Below are positions 51,808-62,314 of a stretch of DNA of 64,000 nucleotides, piece by piece. A program made the translations under genes and the position numbers. The number at the start of each line of letters is the position of its first letter. Position 1 is the stretch's first letter. This DNA is from Mycobacterium sp. 050128. GTDB taxonomy: Bacteria; Actinomycetota; Actinomycetes; Mycobacteriales; Mycobacteriaceae. The stretch spans positions 2,046,001 to 2,110,000 of the forward strand of contig NZ_JAZGLW010000001.1 of assembly GCF_036409155.1 (NCBI RefSeq), read 5' to 3'. The notes below the pieces were generated by a model. It did not search any database. It was not told where the DNA came from and saw nothing but the letters and a program-made list of their open reading frames with translations.

Positions 51808-52655
51808 AGGTAGATCAGGCCCGCCGTTCCGTTACGCATCGACCGGCTGAGCACGCGTCGCCGTTGCCCGGACCGCTGCGCATCGGAGTCTCACGAATCA
51901 TCCCGGAGCTGAAGATGTTTTATCGTCGGCCCGAACAGCTGGTTCTTACCTTTTCGATGCCGGCGGTTATCGGAATCTTGTTGGGTTCGATCTTCTCGAC
52001 CAAACTGCCCAATAGCGACACGAGTACCGGCGCCGTGATCGCGGCAAGCATCTTGGCCTACGGGATTCTGTCGACTTCGTTCATCAATCTGGGCATCAGC
52101 ATTGCGGCCGACCGCGAGTCCGGCGCGCTGCGGCGACTTCGAGGGACACCGACCACTGCCGTCTCCTATTTCGTCGGCAAGATATTTCTGGTCGCCGCCG
52201 CCAGCCTCGCCGAGGCCGTTGTCCTTCTGACAGTCGGGGTGACCGTCTTCAAGCTGCGCCTGCCTACGGACGCCTTCGGATGGTTCACGCTGACATGGGT
52301 GTTTCTCTTGGGGATCCTCAGTTGCTCGCTGTTAGGAATATTTGTCAGCAACTTGGCCAGCAACGCCGTCTCGGCGGCTGTGATAACCAATGGTCCGGCG
52401 GTGGCATTGCAGTTCGTTTCCGGCACGTACGTGCCGCTGATGGCGTTGCCCGGCTGGATGTTGACGCTCGGATCGTTGTTCCCCGTGAAATGGATGGCGC
52501 AAGGGTTTCGCTCGGTGCTGCTACCGCCGGAGATGGCAGCATTCGAACCGGCCGGCAGCTGGGAGCATTGGACGACATTCTTCGTCCTGACCGCATGGAG
52601 CCTGTGCGGCTTGTTCGCGTGCCTTCGGGTATTTCGGTGGTCGGAGAGGCGCTAG
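51804..52655 (+). CDS. DrrB-like ABC exporter permease
   Basis: The 283-residue ABC-2 permease has six hydrophobic helices, the conserved ADRESGALRRLRGTP loop after the second helix, and a GTYVPLMALPGWM segment typical of DrrB-like proteins. The ATG overlaps the ATPase gene by 4 bases. It is the last gene of the PKS run and ends 6 bases from the convergent Rv3572 homologue. Confidence 0.92.
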   Translation: MKVDQARRSVTHRPAEHASPLPGPLRIGVSRIIPELKMFYRRPEQLVLTFSMPAVIGILLGSIFSTKLPNSDTSTGAVIAASILAYGILSTSFINLGISIAADRESGALRRLRGTPTTAVSYFVGKIFLVAAASLAEAVVLLTVGVTVFKLRLPTDAFGWFTLTWVFLLGILSCSLLGIFVSNLASNAVSAAVITNGPAVALQFVSGTYVPLMALPGWMLTLGSLFPVKWMAQGFRSVLLPPEMAAFEPAGSWEHWTTFFVLTAWSLCGLFACLRVFRWSERR

Positions 52656-52661
52656 CCCGGC

Positions 52662-53198
52662 CTACGAGAACGTCGTGACCGCGCAGGTGCTGGGCGAGGT
52701 GATGTTGACGCCGCTGTAGACCACCTGAATGTGAGTGCAGGTGATGACGTTCTCATCCGTCTTGGGCTGGCCCGTGCCCCAATCGGTGGAGTCGATGCGT
52801 CCGGTCGTCTGGTATTTGTCCGGTGGGCCTTCGCCGAAGTAGACCGTGGTGATCTCGTCGGTACCCATCGATTTCATCACCCGCTCGTACTGCCCGTTGG
52901 CGTGCGCGTCCAGGTAGGCCATCCGGTTGTTCGACCGGATCTCGGTGGTCTGGCGTGCCCACAGGCCGGGTGGAAAGCCGATCACGCCGCCGTCGGGGGT
53001 GCGGGTGTCGGCCCCGGCGACGAAGTCGCAGTGGCCATCGGACTTGAAGCAGTTGAGGAACATGTGCGTTTCGAGCTGGTTCGGCCCGTCGAGGGGAAAC
53101 AACGTGGTAGCGGTGTTGCTCGCCGCGCCGGCCGCGGGAGCCGGCAGAAAAGTCAACATCAGTCCGACGGCCGCCAACCCGGTTACCGATCGCATCAT
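52662..53198 (-). CDS. secreted conserved protein (Rv3572-like)
   Basis: The 178-residue exported protein has a signal peptide (~1-25, ending AAGAAS) and a beta-rich mature domain with several cysteines (FLNCFKSDGHCDF, VITCTH, TSTCAV-like end). It has no catalytic motif that I recognise. The position directly downstream of kshB on the same strand matches Rv3572. ATG at 53198 (or 53195) is chosen because the signal peptide begins there; the frame is open to 53237. Confidence 0.85.
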   Translation of the reverse strand: MMRSVTGLAAVGLMLTFLPAPAAGAASNTATTLFPLDGPNQLETHMFLNCFKSDGHCDFVAGADTRTPDGGVIGFPPGLWARQTTEIRSNNRMAYLDAHANGQYERVMKSMGTDEITTVYFGEGPPDKYQTTGRIDSTDWGTGQPKTDENVITCTHIQVVYSGVNITSPSTCAVTTFS

Positions 53199-53245
53199 CG
53201 GCGATTCCTTCCGTCGAACCCCTCGAGCGAAACCCAACTCCGCGA

Positions 53246-54340
53246 CTATTCGTCGTACGTGACTTCTACCGAATCAGATTCCGGGTGAGATTGACAGGCC
53301 AGAATTAGCCCCTCGTCGAGGTCCTGCTGCTCGAGCACGTCGTTGACCTCCATGTTGACTTTGCCGCTGCGCAACGTGCAGGCGCATGCCCCGCAGTGGC
53401 CCTCCCGGCAGGAGAACGGCGCGTCGAGGCCCTTGGCAAGCAGCACGTCGAGCAGTTTGGCGCTGCGCGGCCACGACACGGTGTGGGTCTCGCCGTCCAG
53501 TTCCACCACCGCGGTGGCCGGCGGCTGATCGCCCTCGTCGGTGTCCTCGATCGTCACCGCGGCGAACGGATCGGAATCCAGCGACTTGAACACCTCGATA
53601 TGCACCTGTGGCGCAGGCACTTCCAGCGTCTCCAGCGCCTGGCGGGCCGCGTCCATGAACGGGCCCGGTCCGCAGATGAAGGCGTGCCGATCGGTGAACG
53701 GCGCGGCCAGCTTCGCCAGCGCCGCGGCGCCGGGCAGACCCTGCAGCGATTCCAGCCAGTGCAGCACCGTGAGCCGGTCGGGATACTTGGCGGCCAGCTC
53801 GCGCAGCGCATCGGCGAAGATCACCGAGCCTTCGTCGCGGTTGGCGTAGACCAGCGTCACCTGGCCGCTGCCCTCGGACAGCGCCGACTTGCAGATCGAC
53901 ATGATCGGGGTGATCCCGCTGCCGGCGGCCAGCAGCAGGAAATCCTGGTCGAGCGTCTTGGGGACGAAGTTGCCCGACGGGGCCAGCACGTGGATCCGCA
54001 TGCCCTGGTGTGCGTTGTCGCACAGCCAGTTGGACGCGTATCCGTCCGCGGTCCGTTTCACCGTGACAGTGAGCGCATCATCGGTGAACGGCGAGCTGCA
54101 CAACGAGTAGCAGCGCGCCACCGAGCCGGTACGGTCGCTGGGCACCCGCAACGTCAGGAACTGGCCGGGCGCGTAGCGCAGCCGCTCCGGCGGGATCTGC
54201 GGGTCGCCCGACGCGTCGGGCACCGCGAACACCAGCGAGCGTGCATCGCCGGTTTCGGCGACGACCTCGGCGATCTGCAGTTCAAGGACGTGGTCGCCGA
54301 GCGGCTCGTCGGGTGCTTGGTCCAGATCGGCTTCCGTCAA
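53246..54340 (-). CDS. kshB: 3-ketosteroid-9-alpha-hydroxylase reductase KshB
   Basis: Passes electrons from NADH to the Rieske oxygenase KshA, which hydroxylates the steroid at C9 and opens ring B. The 364-residue protein has a ferredoxin-reductase FAD domain (RCYSLCSSP), an NAD domain (LLLAAGSGITPIMS, CGPGPFM) and a C-terminal plant-type [2Fe-2S] domain (CREGHCGACAC...C). TTG at 54340 is the start, supported by AAGGGAGGG upstream. It is divergent from hsaA, with two KstR operators between. Confidence 0.95.
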   Translation of the reverse strand: MTEADLDQAPDEPLGDHVLELQIAEVVAETGDARSLVFAVPDASGDPQIPPERLRYAPGQFLTLRVPSDRTGSVARCYSLCSSPFTDDALTVTVKRTADGYASNWLCDNAHQGMRIHVLAPSGNFVPKTLDQDFLLLAAGSGITPIMSICKSALSEGSGQVTLVYANRDEGSVIFADALRELAAKYPDRLTVLHWLESLQGLPGAAALAKLAAPFTDRHAFICGPGPFMDAARQALETLEVPAPQVHIEVFKSLDSDPFAAVTIEDTDEGDQPPATAVVELDGETHTVSWPRSAKLLDVLLAKGLDAPFSCREGHCGACACTLRSGKVNMEVNDVLEQQDLDEGLILACQSHPESDSVEVTYDE

Positions 54341-54365
54341 GACCCGCCCTCCCTTTCATAACAAC

Positions 54366-54379
54366 TAGAACATGTTACA
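54366..54379. promoter_or_regulatory. KstR operator near kshB
   Basis: TAGAACATGTTACA fits TnnAACnnGTTnnA, 26 bases upstream of the kshB start on the opposite strand. It probably represses kshB. Confidence 0.85.
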
Positions 54380-54434
54380 GAAAACCCGATTCATATCGCT
54401 ACCAGGCGCAGGAATACCCTTGCTCGACACGAAT

Positions 54435-54448
54435 CAGAACATGTTCTA
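54435..54448. promoter_or_regulatory. KstR operator near hsaA
   Basis: CAGAACATGTTCTA matches the KstR motif except for C in place of the first T. It lies 51 bases upstream of the hsaA start and probably represses the hsa operon. Confidence 0.85.
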
Positions 54449-54498
54449 GTCTGCTGTGTAAGTCCACTGAGTAAGTCTGGCCCAGGAGGCAAACCTAA

Positions 54499-57547
<3,049 letters not shown>

Positions 57548-57561
57548 CTTCGGGGCCCACC

Positions 57562-58128
57562 ATGACCGCCGAGCCAATCGACCCGCGCACGTTCCGCAGC
57601 GTGCTGGGGCAGTTCTGCACCGGGATCACGATCATCACCACCGTGCACGACGACGTCCCAATCGGCTTCGCGTGCCAGTCCTTCGCGGCGCTATCGCTGG
57701 ATCCACCGCTGGTGCTGTTCTGCCCCACCAAGGTGTCGCGGTCGTGGCAAGCCATCGAGGCCAGCGGCCGCTTCTGCGTCAACATGCTGACCGAGAGCCA
57801 GAAACACGTCTCGGCCCGGTTCGGATCGAAAGAACCCGACAAGTTCGCCGGAATCGACTGGCACGCATCAGAACTCGGCTCGCCGATTATCGACGGATCA
57901 CTTGCCCATATCGACTGCACGGTGGCATCCGTGCACGACGGCGGCGATCACTTCGTGGTGTTCGGTGCGGTGCGGTCGCTGTCCGAGGCGCCGAAGATCA
58001 AACCGCGCCCGCTGCTGTTCTACCGCGGCGAATACACCGGGATCGAGCCGGACAAAACGACGCCCGCTCAGTGGCGTGACGACCTGGAAGCCTTCCTCAC
58101 CGCGACGACCCAGGACACCTGGCTATAG
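57562..58128 (+). CDS. hsaB: flavin reductase HsaB
   Basis: Supplies reduced flavin to HsaA. The 188-residue protein has the flavin-reductase fold with GFACQSFAALSLDPPLVLFCPTKVSRSW and DGGDHFVVFG. ATG at 57562 starts MTAEPIDPRTFRSVLGQF. It is the last gene of hsaA-D-C-B here. In M. tuberculosis nat follows, but here a gene on the opposite strand comes next. Confidence 0.95.
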   Translation: MTAEPIDPRTFRSVLGQFCTGITIITTVHDDVPIGFACQSFAALSLDPPLVLFCPTKVSRSWQAIEASGRFCVNMLTESQKHVSARFGSKEPDKFAGIDWHASELGSPIIDGSLAHIDCTVASVHDGGDHFVVFGAVRSLSEAPKIKPRPLLFYRGEYTGIEPDKTTPAQWRDDLEAFLTATTQDTWL

Positions 58129-58149
58129 CGCCGTGTCGCTGGCCCGGGC

Positions 58150-58623
58150 TTAGCCGCGCGTGCCGCGATAGGTCTCGTGCTTGACGGCTTCCGCGTCCGT
58201 CATCGCATCCGGCGACTCGGACGACCATGCGTCGTCGCGGTCCCGGGCGGACTCTGCCTCCTCGCGGTCCTTGTTGCCGGTCTTCGGGTCGATGCTGTCG
58301 GCACGGTCGAACTGTTCCTGAAGTCGATCCCGCGATGCCGCCGCGTCGCGCTGATGTTTGGCCGCGTGCTCCTGCAGCCGGGCGGCTTCGGCGGCTTTCA
58401 CCTCGGCCTCGGCCTGCGCAGCGCGTGCCTTCGCGGCCGTCTCCTGCGCGAGTGCCTCTCGCCGTTCGACCCTGGCCGACTCGACTCGTGCCTGCTCGCG
58501 GATCGCTTCGGCCTTCCGCATGCGGTGGCGGTTTCGGCTCTTGCTGATCACCACGAAAAGCGCGGCGATCAGCACGATTGCCACTACTGCGACCACAATC
58601 CACATCGTGTTGGTACTCATCAT
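58150..58623 (-). CDS. small membrane protein with coiled coil
   Basis: The 157-residue protein has one N-terminal transmembrane helix (~8-26), a basic stop-transfer stretch (KSRNRHRMRK), and a long Ala/Glu/Arg coiled coil (~35-105). A charged Asp/Glu/Arg-rich tail ends it. The bulk is predicted cytosolic. Similar proteins occur in mycobacteria without known function. It is convergent with hsaB. ATG at 58623, or the next codon, is the start. Confidence 0.75.
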   Translation of the reverse strand: MMSTNTMWIVVAVVAIVLIAALFVVISKSRNRHRMRKAEAIREQARVESARVERREALAQETAAKARAAQAEAEVKAAEAARLQEHAAKHQRDAAASRDRLQEQFDRADSIDPKTGNKDREEAESARDRDDAWSSESPDAMTDAEAVKHETYRGTRG

Positions 58624-58957
58624 GGGCTCCGTCTTCGAGGATGGGTGTTATTGGCGCTTCGGCCCTTTGGACGAATCCCCGTATTGCACACAAATAAAAC
58701 AACGAAACTCGGGCCGGCCGATCCCTGTCGAGTGGGTTTCGATGCTCGCGTCTTCGGGCATCTCAGAGAGGATCTCTCGTTGCCGAGCATCGCGGTGATG
58801 GGTTCCCGGTGGCCCGTTGAGGGGGCGGGCCACCGGGCCGATCCGTTCTAGCGGATCCCCGTATTACACATATATCAAACAAGCCCAAAAAGCGCCGCTA
58901 CAGCCGGCCGCCTCGACCGCTGTTTGAGCACCTGCCAGCGGCAGCTGGCAGGATCCG
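58624..58957. repeat. structured intergenic region with two ~30-bp direct repeats and hairpins
   Basis: This 334-base gap carries two imperfect direct repeats (58673-58702 and 58853-58882, 25 of 30 identical, spaced 180 bases), each built on GATCCCCGTATT/AATCCCCGTATT followed by an AT-rich run. A perfect 12-bp hairpin (CCCGGTGGCCCG/CGGGCCACCGGG, 58805-58837) lies between them, plus CGATGCTCG/CGAGCATCG arms near 58739 and 58787. No convincing gene is seen; a small RNA or promoter pair is possible. Confidence 0.6.
58931..58952 (-). terminator. hairpin downstream of the Kelch kinase gene
   Basis: CCTGCCAG (58931-58938) and CTGGCAGG (58945-58952) form a perfect 8-bp stem with a 6-base loop, 5 bases past the kinase stop on the minus strand. 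There is no T tract, so it is a candidate terminator only. Confidence 0.5.
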
Positions 58958-61900
58958 CTACATGAAGTCCAGGGCCTCGACCGTCGCGATCGGGCCCTCA
59001 TGGGTAGGCCGGTTCGCGCCGCCGATGACATAGACCGTGTTGCCCACCGTGGCCACCACCTCGGCGTGCCGCGGCGTCGGCATCGGCGGCAACGTAGTCC
59101 ACTTCCCTTCGGAGATGTCGTACATCTCGACGACGTTGAGCACCCGGGTCGGTTCTTCGCCGCCGATCGCCAAAATCCGGCCGTCGATGTACGTCGCGCC
59201 GTAGCTGCCGCGCGGCGTCGGCATACCCACCAACTTGGTCCATTGACCGGATTGCGGGTCGAACCGCTCGAGGGCCGCGGAGTTCTTGTCCGAGGACAGG
59301 AACCGCCCGCCGATCGTGTACACGTAGGTGCCATCGGAGACCGCGGCGAGGTGCTCGCGCGGGGTAGGCATGTCGGCGGCGTCCTTCCACGAGCTGCCGT
59401 CGAACACCTCGGTCTGCGGGACGAGCTGCTTGGCGTTCTGCCCGCCGACAACGACGAGTTTGTCGCCGACCACCGCCGCGGCCGGCGCCGCGCGAGCGTG
59501 CGTCAGCGGCGGTAACTCCACCCAGTTGCCGCCGCGCAGCGCGAACACCTTGTTGGAGCCGTCGGCGATGTTGTCGCTCGCGCCGCCGAGCACGACCACC
59601 TCACCGCGGTAGGTCGCGGCGGCGGCGTGGTGCAGCGGGATGGGCAACGGCGGCCCGGTTTCCCAGGCACCGGTTTTCGGGGTGTAACTCTCGACCGTTT
59701 GTAGGGCAACGCCGTTGCGTAGGCCGCCCATGATCCAGATCTTGTCGTTGAGCACCGCCCACGCCATCATCAGCCGGGCCGTCGGCGCGTCCGGCAGCGA
59801 ACGCCATTGCGCGGCAGGCTGAATCTTGCGGGCCGGCAGCTTCAGCACCTCCGCCGTCGACGTCGGCTCGCTAGTGCCGATGGCGCTCGATCCGCCGATC
59901 GCGTATACGGACTTCTCGACCGCCGCGACAGCCATGCCGTGCCGCGGGGTCGACATGTCGGGGAGACCGGACCACGTTTTGCTCATCAGATCGAACACCG
60001 AAACGCTTTTGAGGACCTGCCCGCCGGACACCCCTCCGACGGCCACCAGCCGTCCGTCGGTGATGACGACGCCGAGGTCGCTGCGCGCCTGGGGGAGCGG
60101 GGGCAAGGTCGTCCAGGTCTTGGCGACCGGGTCGTATGCCTCGACGTTGACCTGGTCGGAGTCCCCGGTGGTTCCACCCACCGTGTAGACGAGCTTGCCG
60201 TCCGAGGCCGCGGCCAGCTGCTGGCGCGGAGTCGGTATCGGAGCGCCGAGGGTCCAGGAGGTGCCGTCGAAGACCTCGGTGGTGTTCAGCAGTGCGCCGT
60301 TGGCGTCCACACCGCCCGTGACGACCAGGCGGTCGCCCGCGACCGCGGCCGCGGCCGCCGCACGGGGCTGCAACAGATGCGGTAGCTCTACCCAGCGACT
60401 GTTGACGACTCGCCAAACCTGGTCGGTCGCAACGTTTTTGCCGCCGACGCTTTTGAAGCCGCCGAGTACGACCGGGTTGCCCTGCCAGTTGACGGCCATC
60501 GCGTCCTGCACGGCGACAGGTAGATCGTCGCCGCCTTTCCAGCTGTCGATGACGGGGTCGTAGCCTTCTTGCAGTGCCGTGACCGCGCCGTCGCTCCGGA
60601 TCCCGCCGAATACCCAGATGGTTCCGTCGACCTGCGTCGTCGCCGTCTCAACGCGTGACACGCGATCGTTGGTGATCGGCTTCCACACAACTGGCGCTTG
60701 GGTCGTCGGCTGGCCCGCGACCGGCTGCTGGTTCTTGTTGTCGGGCGTCAGCAGGAACAAACCGCCGATGACCAACAGCACGACGACGAGGGCGGCGCCG
60801 GCGATCATCGCAACGCGCTTGCGCCCCTTGCCGGGCTCGGAGAACGACTCTCGCACCTTGACCAAGAACGGTTTGCGCCAGGAGGGCGGGACCGAACCGG
60901 ACGACGCCGGTTGGCCCGGACCGCTCGGCGGGCTCATTCCGGAGCCACCGCTCGCCGAAGCTCCAAGCAATGCTTGGGTTTCCGCGGCGGAGGCGCCGCG
61001 CAAGATGTTTGCCGCTTCGGAGAACTCGCGCGGATCGGGAGGCCCGGGCTGCAGACGCGGTGAAGCGCCCCCGGCGACGTCGCCGATCGCCTGGGTGGGG
61101 CCCGGGTCCGCGGCCGGGGGAACCGAGCCGGGAACGGTCGACGTCGTACCGTCCGGTGCGGACGCGACCGCGTCGGTAGAGGCAATCGACGTCTGCGCAC
61201 CGACGCCCGGCTGCGGGTTGAGGGTGCGGCCCGATTCGGTTGCGGTGCTGGTAATTGCCATCGAGTCGGGTCGTAGACCGCTGAGTTTCTGGGCGGACTG
61301 CAGTTCGCGGCCGAACTCCGCGGCGGACGCGGGCCGTTCCGCCGGATCGATCGCCATCGCATGTTCGATCGCCGCGCAGACGGATTCCGGGATTCCTTCC
61401 GGACGCATGTCGGGAACCCGTGTCGTGCTGATGCGCAGGTACTGCGCGACGAGGTCCTCGTCGTTCTTGCGTTCATGCGCGGCCGCGCCGGCGATCAGCG
61501 CATAGATCGTGGCGCCCAGCGAGTAGATGTCGGAGGCCACGGTGGCCGGCTTGCCGGTCATGACCTCCGGTGCGGTGTAGTCGATTGTGCCCGAGAAGAA
61601 CCCGGTCGCTGTTTCGTAACCACCCTCGATGTGGGCGATCCCGAAGTCACTCAGCAGGGGCTCGCCGTAGTCGCTGACCAGCACGTTGGCGGGCTTGATG
61701 TCGCGGTGCAAGGTGCCGCTTCGGTGTGCGGTTTCCAGTGCGCCGCAAAGCTTTACGGCGATTCGCAATGCCTCGGGCCAGGCGATCGGCCCTTCGCGGC
61801 GCAACCGGACCGCCAGGGAATCCGAGGCCATGTAGGGCATCACGATGTAGGGCCGGCCGCTGTCGGTCACACCGACCCGCAGGATGTTGACGATGTTCGG

Positions 61901-62155
61901 ATGCCCCGAGAGTCCGCCCATCGCATAGCCTTCACGCAAAAAACGCTCGCGGCTCTCTTCGTCTATGTGCGACGGCAGCACTTTGATCGCGACGTTGCGC
62001 CCCAGCGCTGTCTCGTAGGCGCAGTAGATGACTCCAGCGCCGCCCCTGGCGACTTGGCGTGCGTCCTCGAATCCAGAGTCGGACAATTCCGCGATGATGC
62101 CGCTGGGCGGCGTTGCGTCTTTGGGGGACCCATCACCCATATTCTTGGCGCTCAA
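58958..62155 (-). CDS. membrane Ser/Thr protein kinase with extracellular 12-Kelch sensor
   Basis: The 1065-residue protein has a Hanks-type kinase domain (~25-290) with Lys58 (VAIK), Asp152-Lys154-Asn157 (HRDIKPAN) and Asp170 (DFG). A Pro/Ser/Gly-rich linker (~300-435) leads to one transmembrane helix (RVAMIAGAALVVVLLVIGG, ~450-472). The exported part has 12 Kelch motifs ending in GG (for example IWVFGG, VVVLGG, VYVIGG), enough for two six-bladed propellers. PknD-like layout, but with Kelch in place of NHL repeats. The ligand is unknown. A paralogue lies directly upstream. Confidence 0.92.
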   Translation of the reverse strand: MSAKNMGDGSPKDATPPSGIIAELSDSGFEDARQVARGGAGVIYCAYETALGRNVAIKVLPSHIDEESRERFLREGYAMGGLSGHPNIVNILRVGVTDSGRPYIVMPYMASDSLAVRLRREGPIAWPEALRIAVKLCGALETAHRSGTLHRDIKPANVLVSDYGEPLLSDFGIAHIEGGYETATGFFSGTIDYTAPEVMTGKPATVASDIYSLGATIYALIAGAAAHERKNDEDLVAQYLRISTTRVPDMRPEGIPESVCAAIEHAMAIDPAERPASAAEFGRELQSAQKLSGLRPDSMAITSTATESGRTLNPQPGVGAQTSIASTDAVASAPDGTTSTVPGSVPPAADPGPTQAIGDVAGGASPRLQPGPPDPREFSEAANILRGASAAETQALLGASASGGSGMSPPSGPGQPASSGSVPPSWRKPFLVKVRESFSEPGKGRKRVAMIAGAALVVVLLVIGGLFLLTPDNKNQQPVAGQPTTQAPVVWKPITNDRVSRVETATTQVDGTIWVFGGIRSDGAVTALQEGYDPVIDSWKGGDDLPVAVQDAMAVNWQGNPVVLGGFKSVGGKNVATDQVWRVVNSRWVELPHLLQPRAAAAAAVAGDRLVVTGGVDANGALLNTTEVFDGTSWTLGAPIPTPRQQLAAASDGKLVYTVGGTTGDSDQVNVEAYDPVAKTWTTLPPLPQARSDLGVVITDGRLVAVGGVSGGQVLKSVSVFDLMSKTWSGLPDMSTPRHGMAVAAVEKSVYAIGGSSAIGTSEPTSTAEVLKLPARKIQPAAQWRSLPDAPTARLMMAWAVLNDKIWIMGGLRNGVALQTVESYTPKTGAWETGPPLPIPLHHAAAATYRGEVVVLGGASDNIADGSNKVFALRGGNWVELPPLTHARAAPAAAVVGDKLVVVGGQNAKQLVPQTEVFDGSSWKDAADMPTPREHLAAVSDGTYVYTIGGRFLSSDKNSAALERFDPQSGQWTKLVGMPTPRGSYGATYIDGRILAIGGEEPTRVLNVVEMYDISEGKWTTLPPMPTPRHAEVVATVGNTVYVIGGANRPTHEGPIATVEALDFM

Positions 62156-62314
62156 CTTCCCCGCGATTGTCGATTCGCGAGCTCAAGAGTAGCGCTAGGT
62201 GCTTGTTCGGGGACATGATTCGAGCATGATCAGTCGGCGGAAACCCGCCGGGGCCCGCTACGTGCTGTGGCCGGACGCGTGAGACCACCAGCAAAGGCGT
62301 CCTGAACAGCCGCA
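62156..62314. promoter_or_regulatory. gap between the two Kelch genes
   Basis: This 159-base gap separates the stop of the upstream paralogue from the kinase start. I see no clear -10/-35 or terminator; it may carry the kinase promoter. Confidence 0.3.

Larger units (their letters stand above)
42013..52655 (+). other. putative polyketide biosynthesis island
   Basis: Five same-strand genes (antiporter, halogenase-like flavoprotein, PKS, exporter ATPase, exporter permease) lie between fadE34 with its neighbouring cassette and the Rv3572 homologue. In M. tuberculosis those flanks are adjacent. The last three genes are near-overlapping; the first two gaps are 187 and 94 bases. No regulator, thioesterase, phosphopantetheinyl transferase, transposase or tRNA is present. 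The gap at 43315-43501 is AT-richer than its surroundings. Confidence 0.75.

Noticed and set aside
58177..58851. 224-residue plus-strand frame over the coiled-coil gene and the repeat region
   Set aside because: Antisense to the clearer membrane coiled-coil gene and spans the hairpins; composition is not gene-like.
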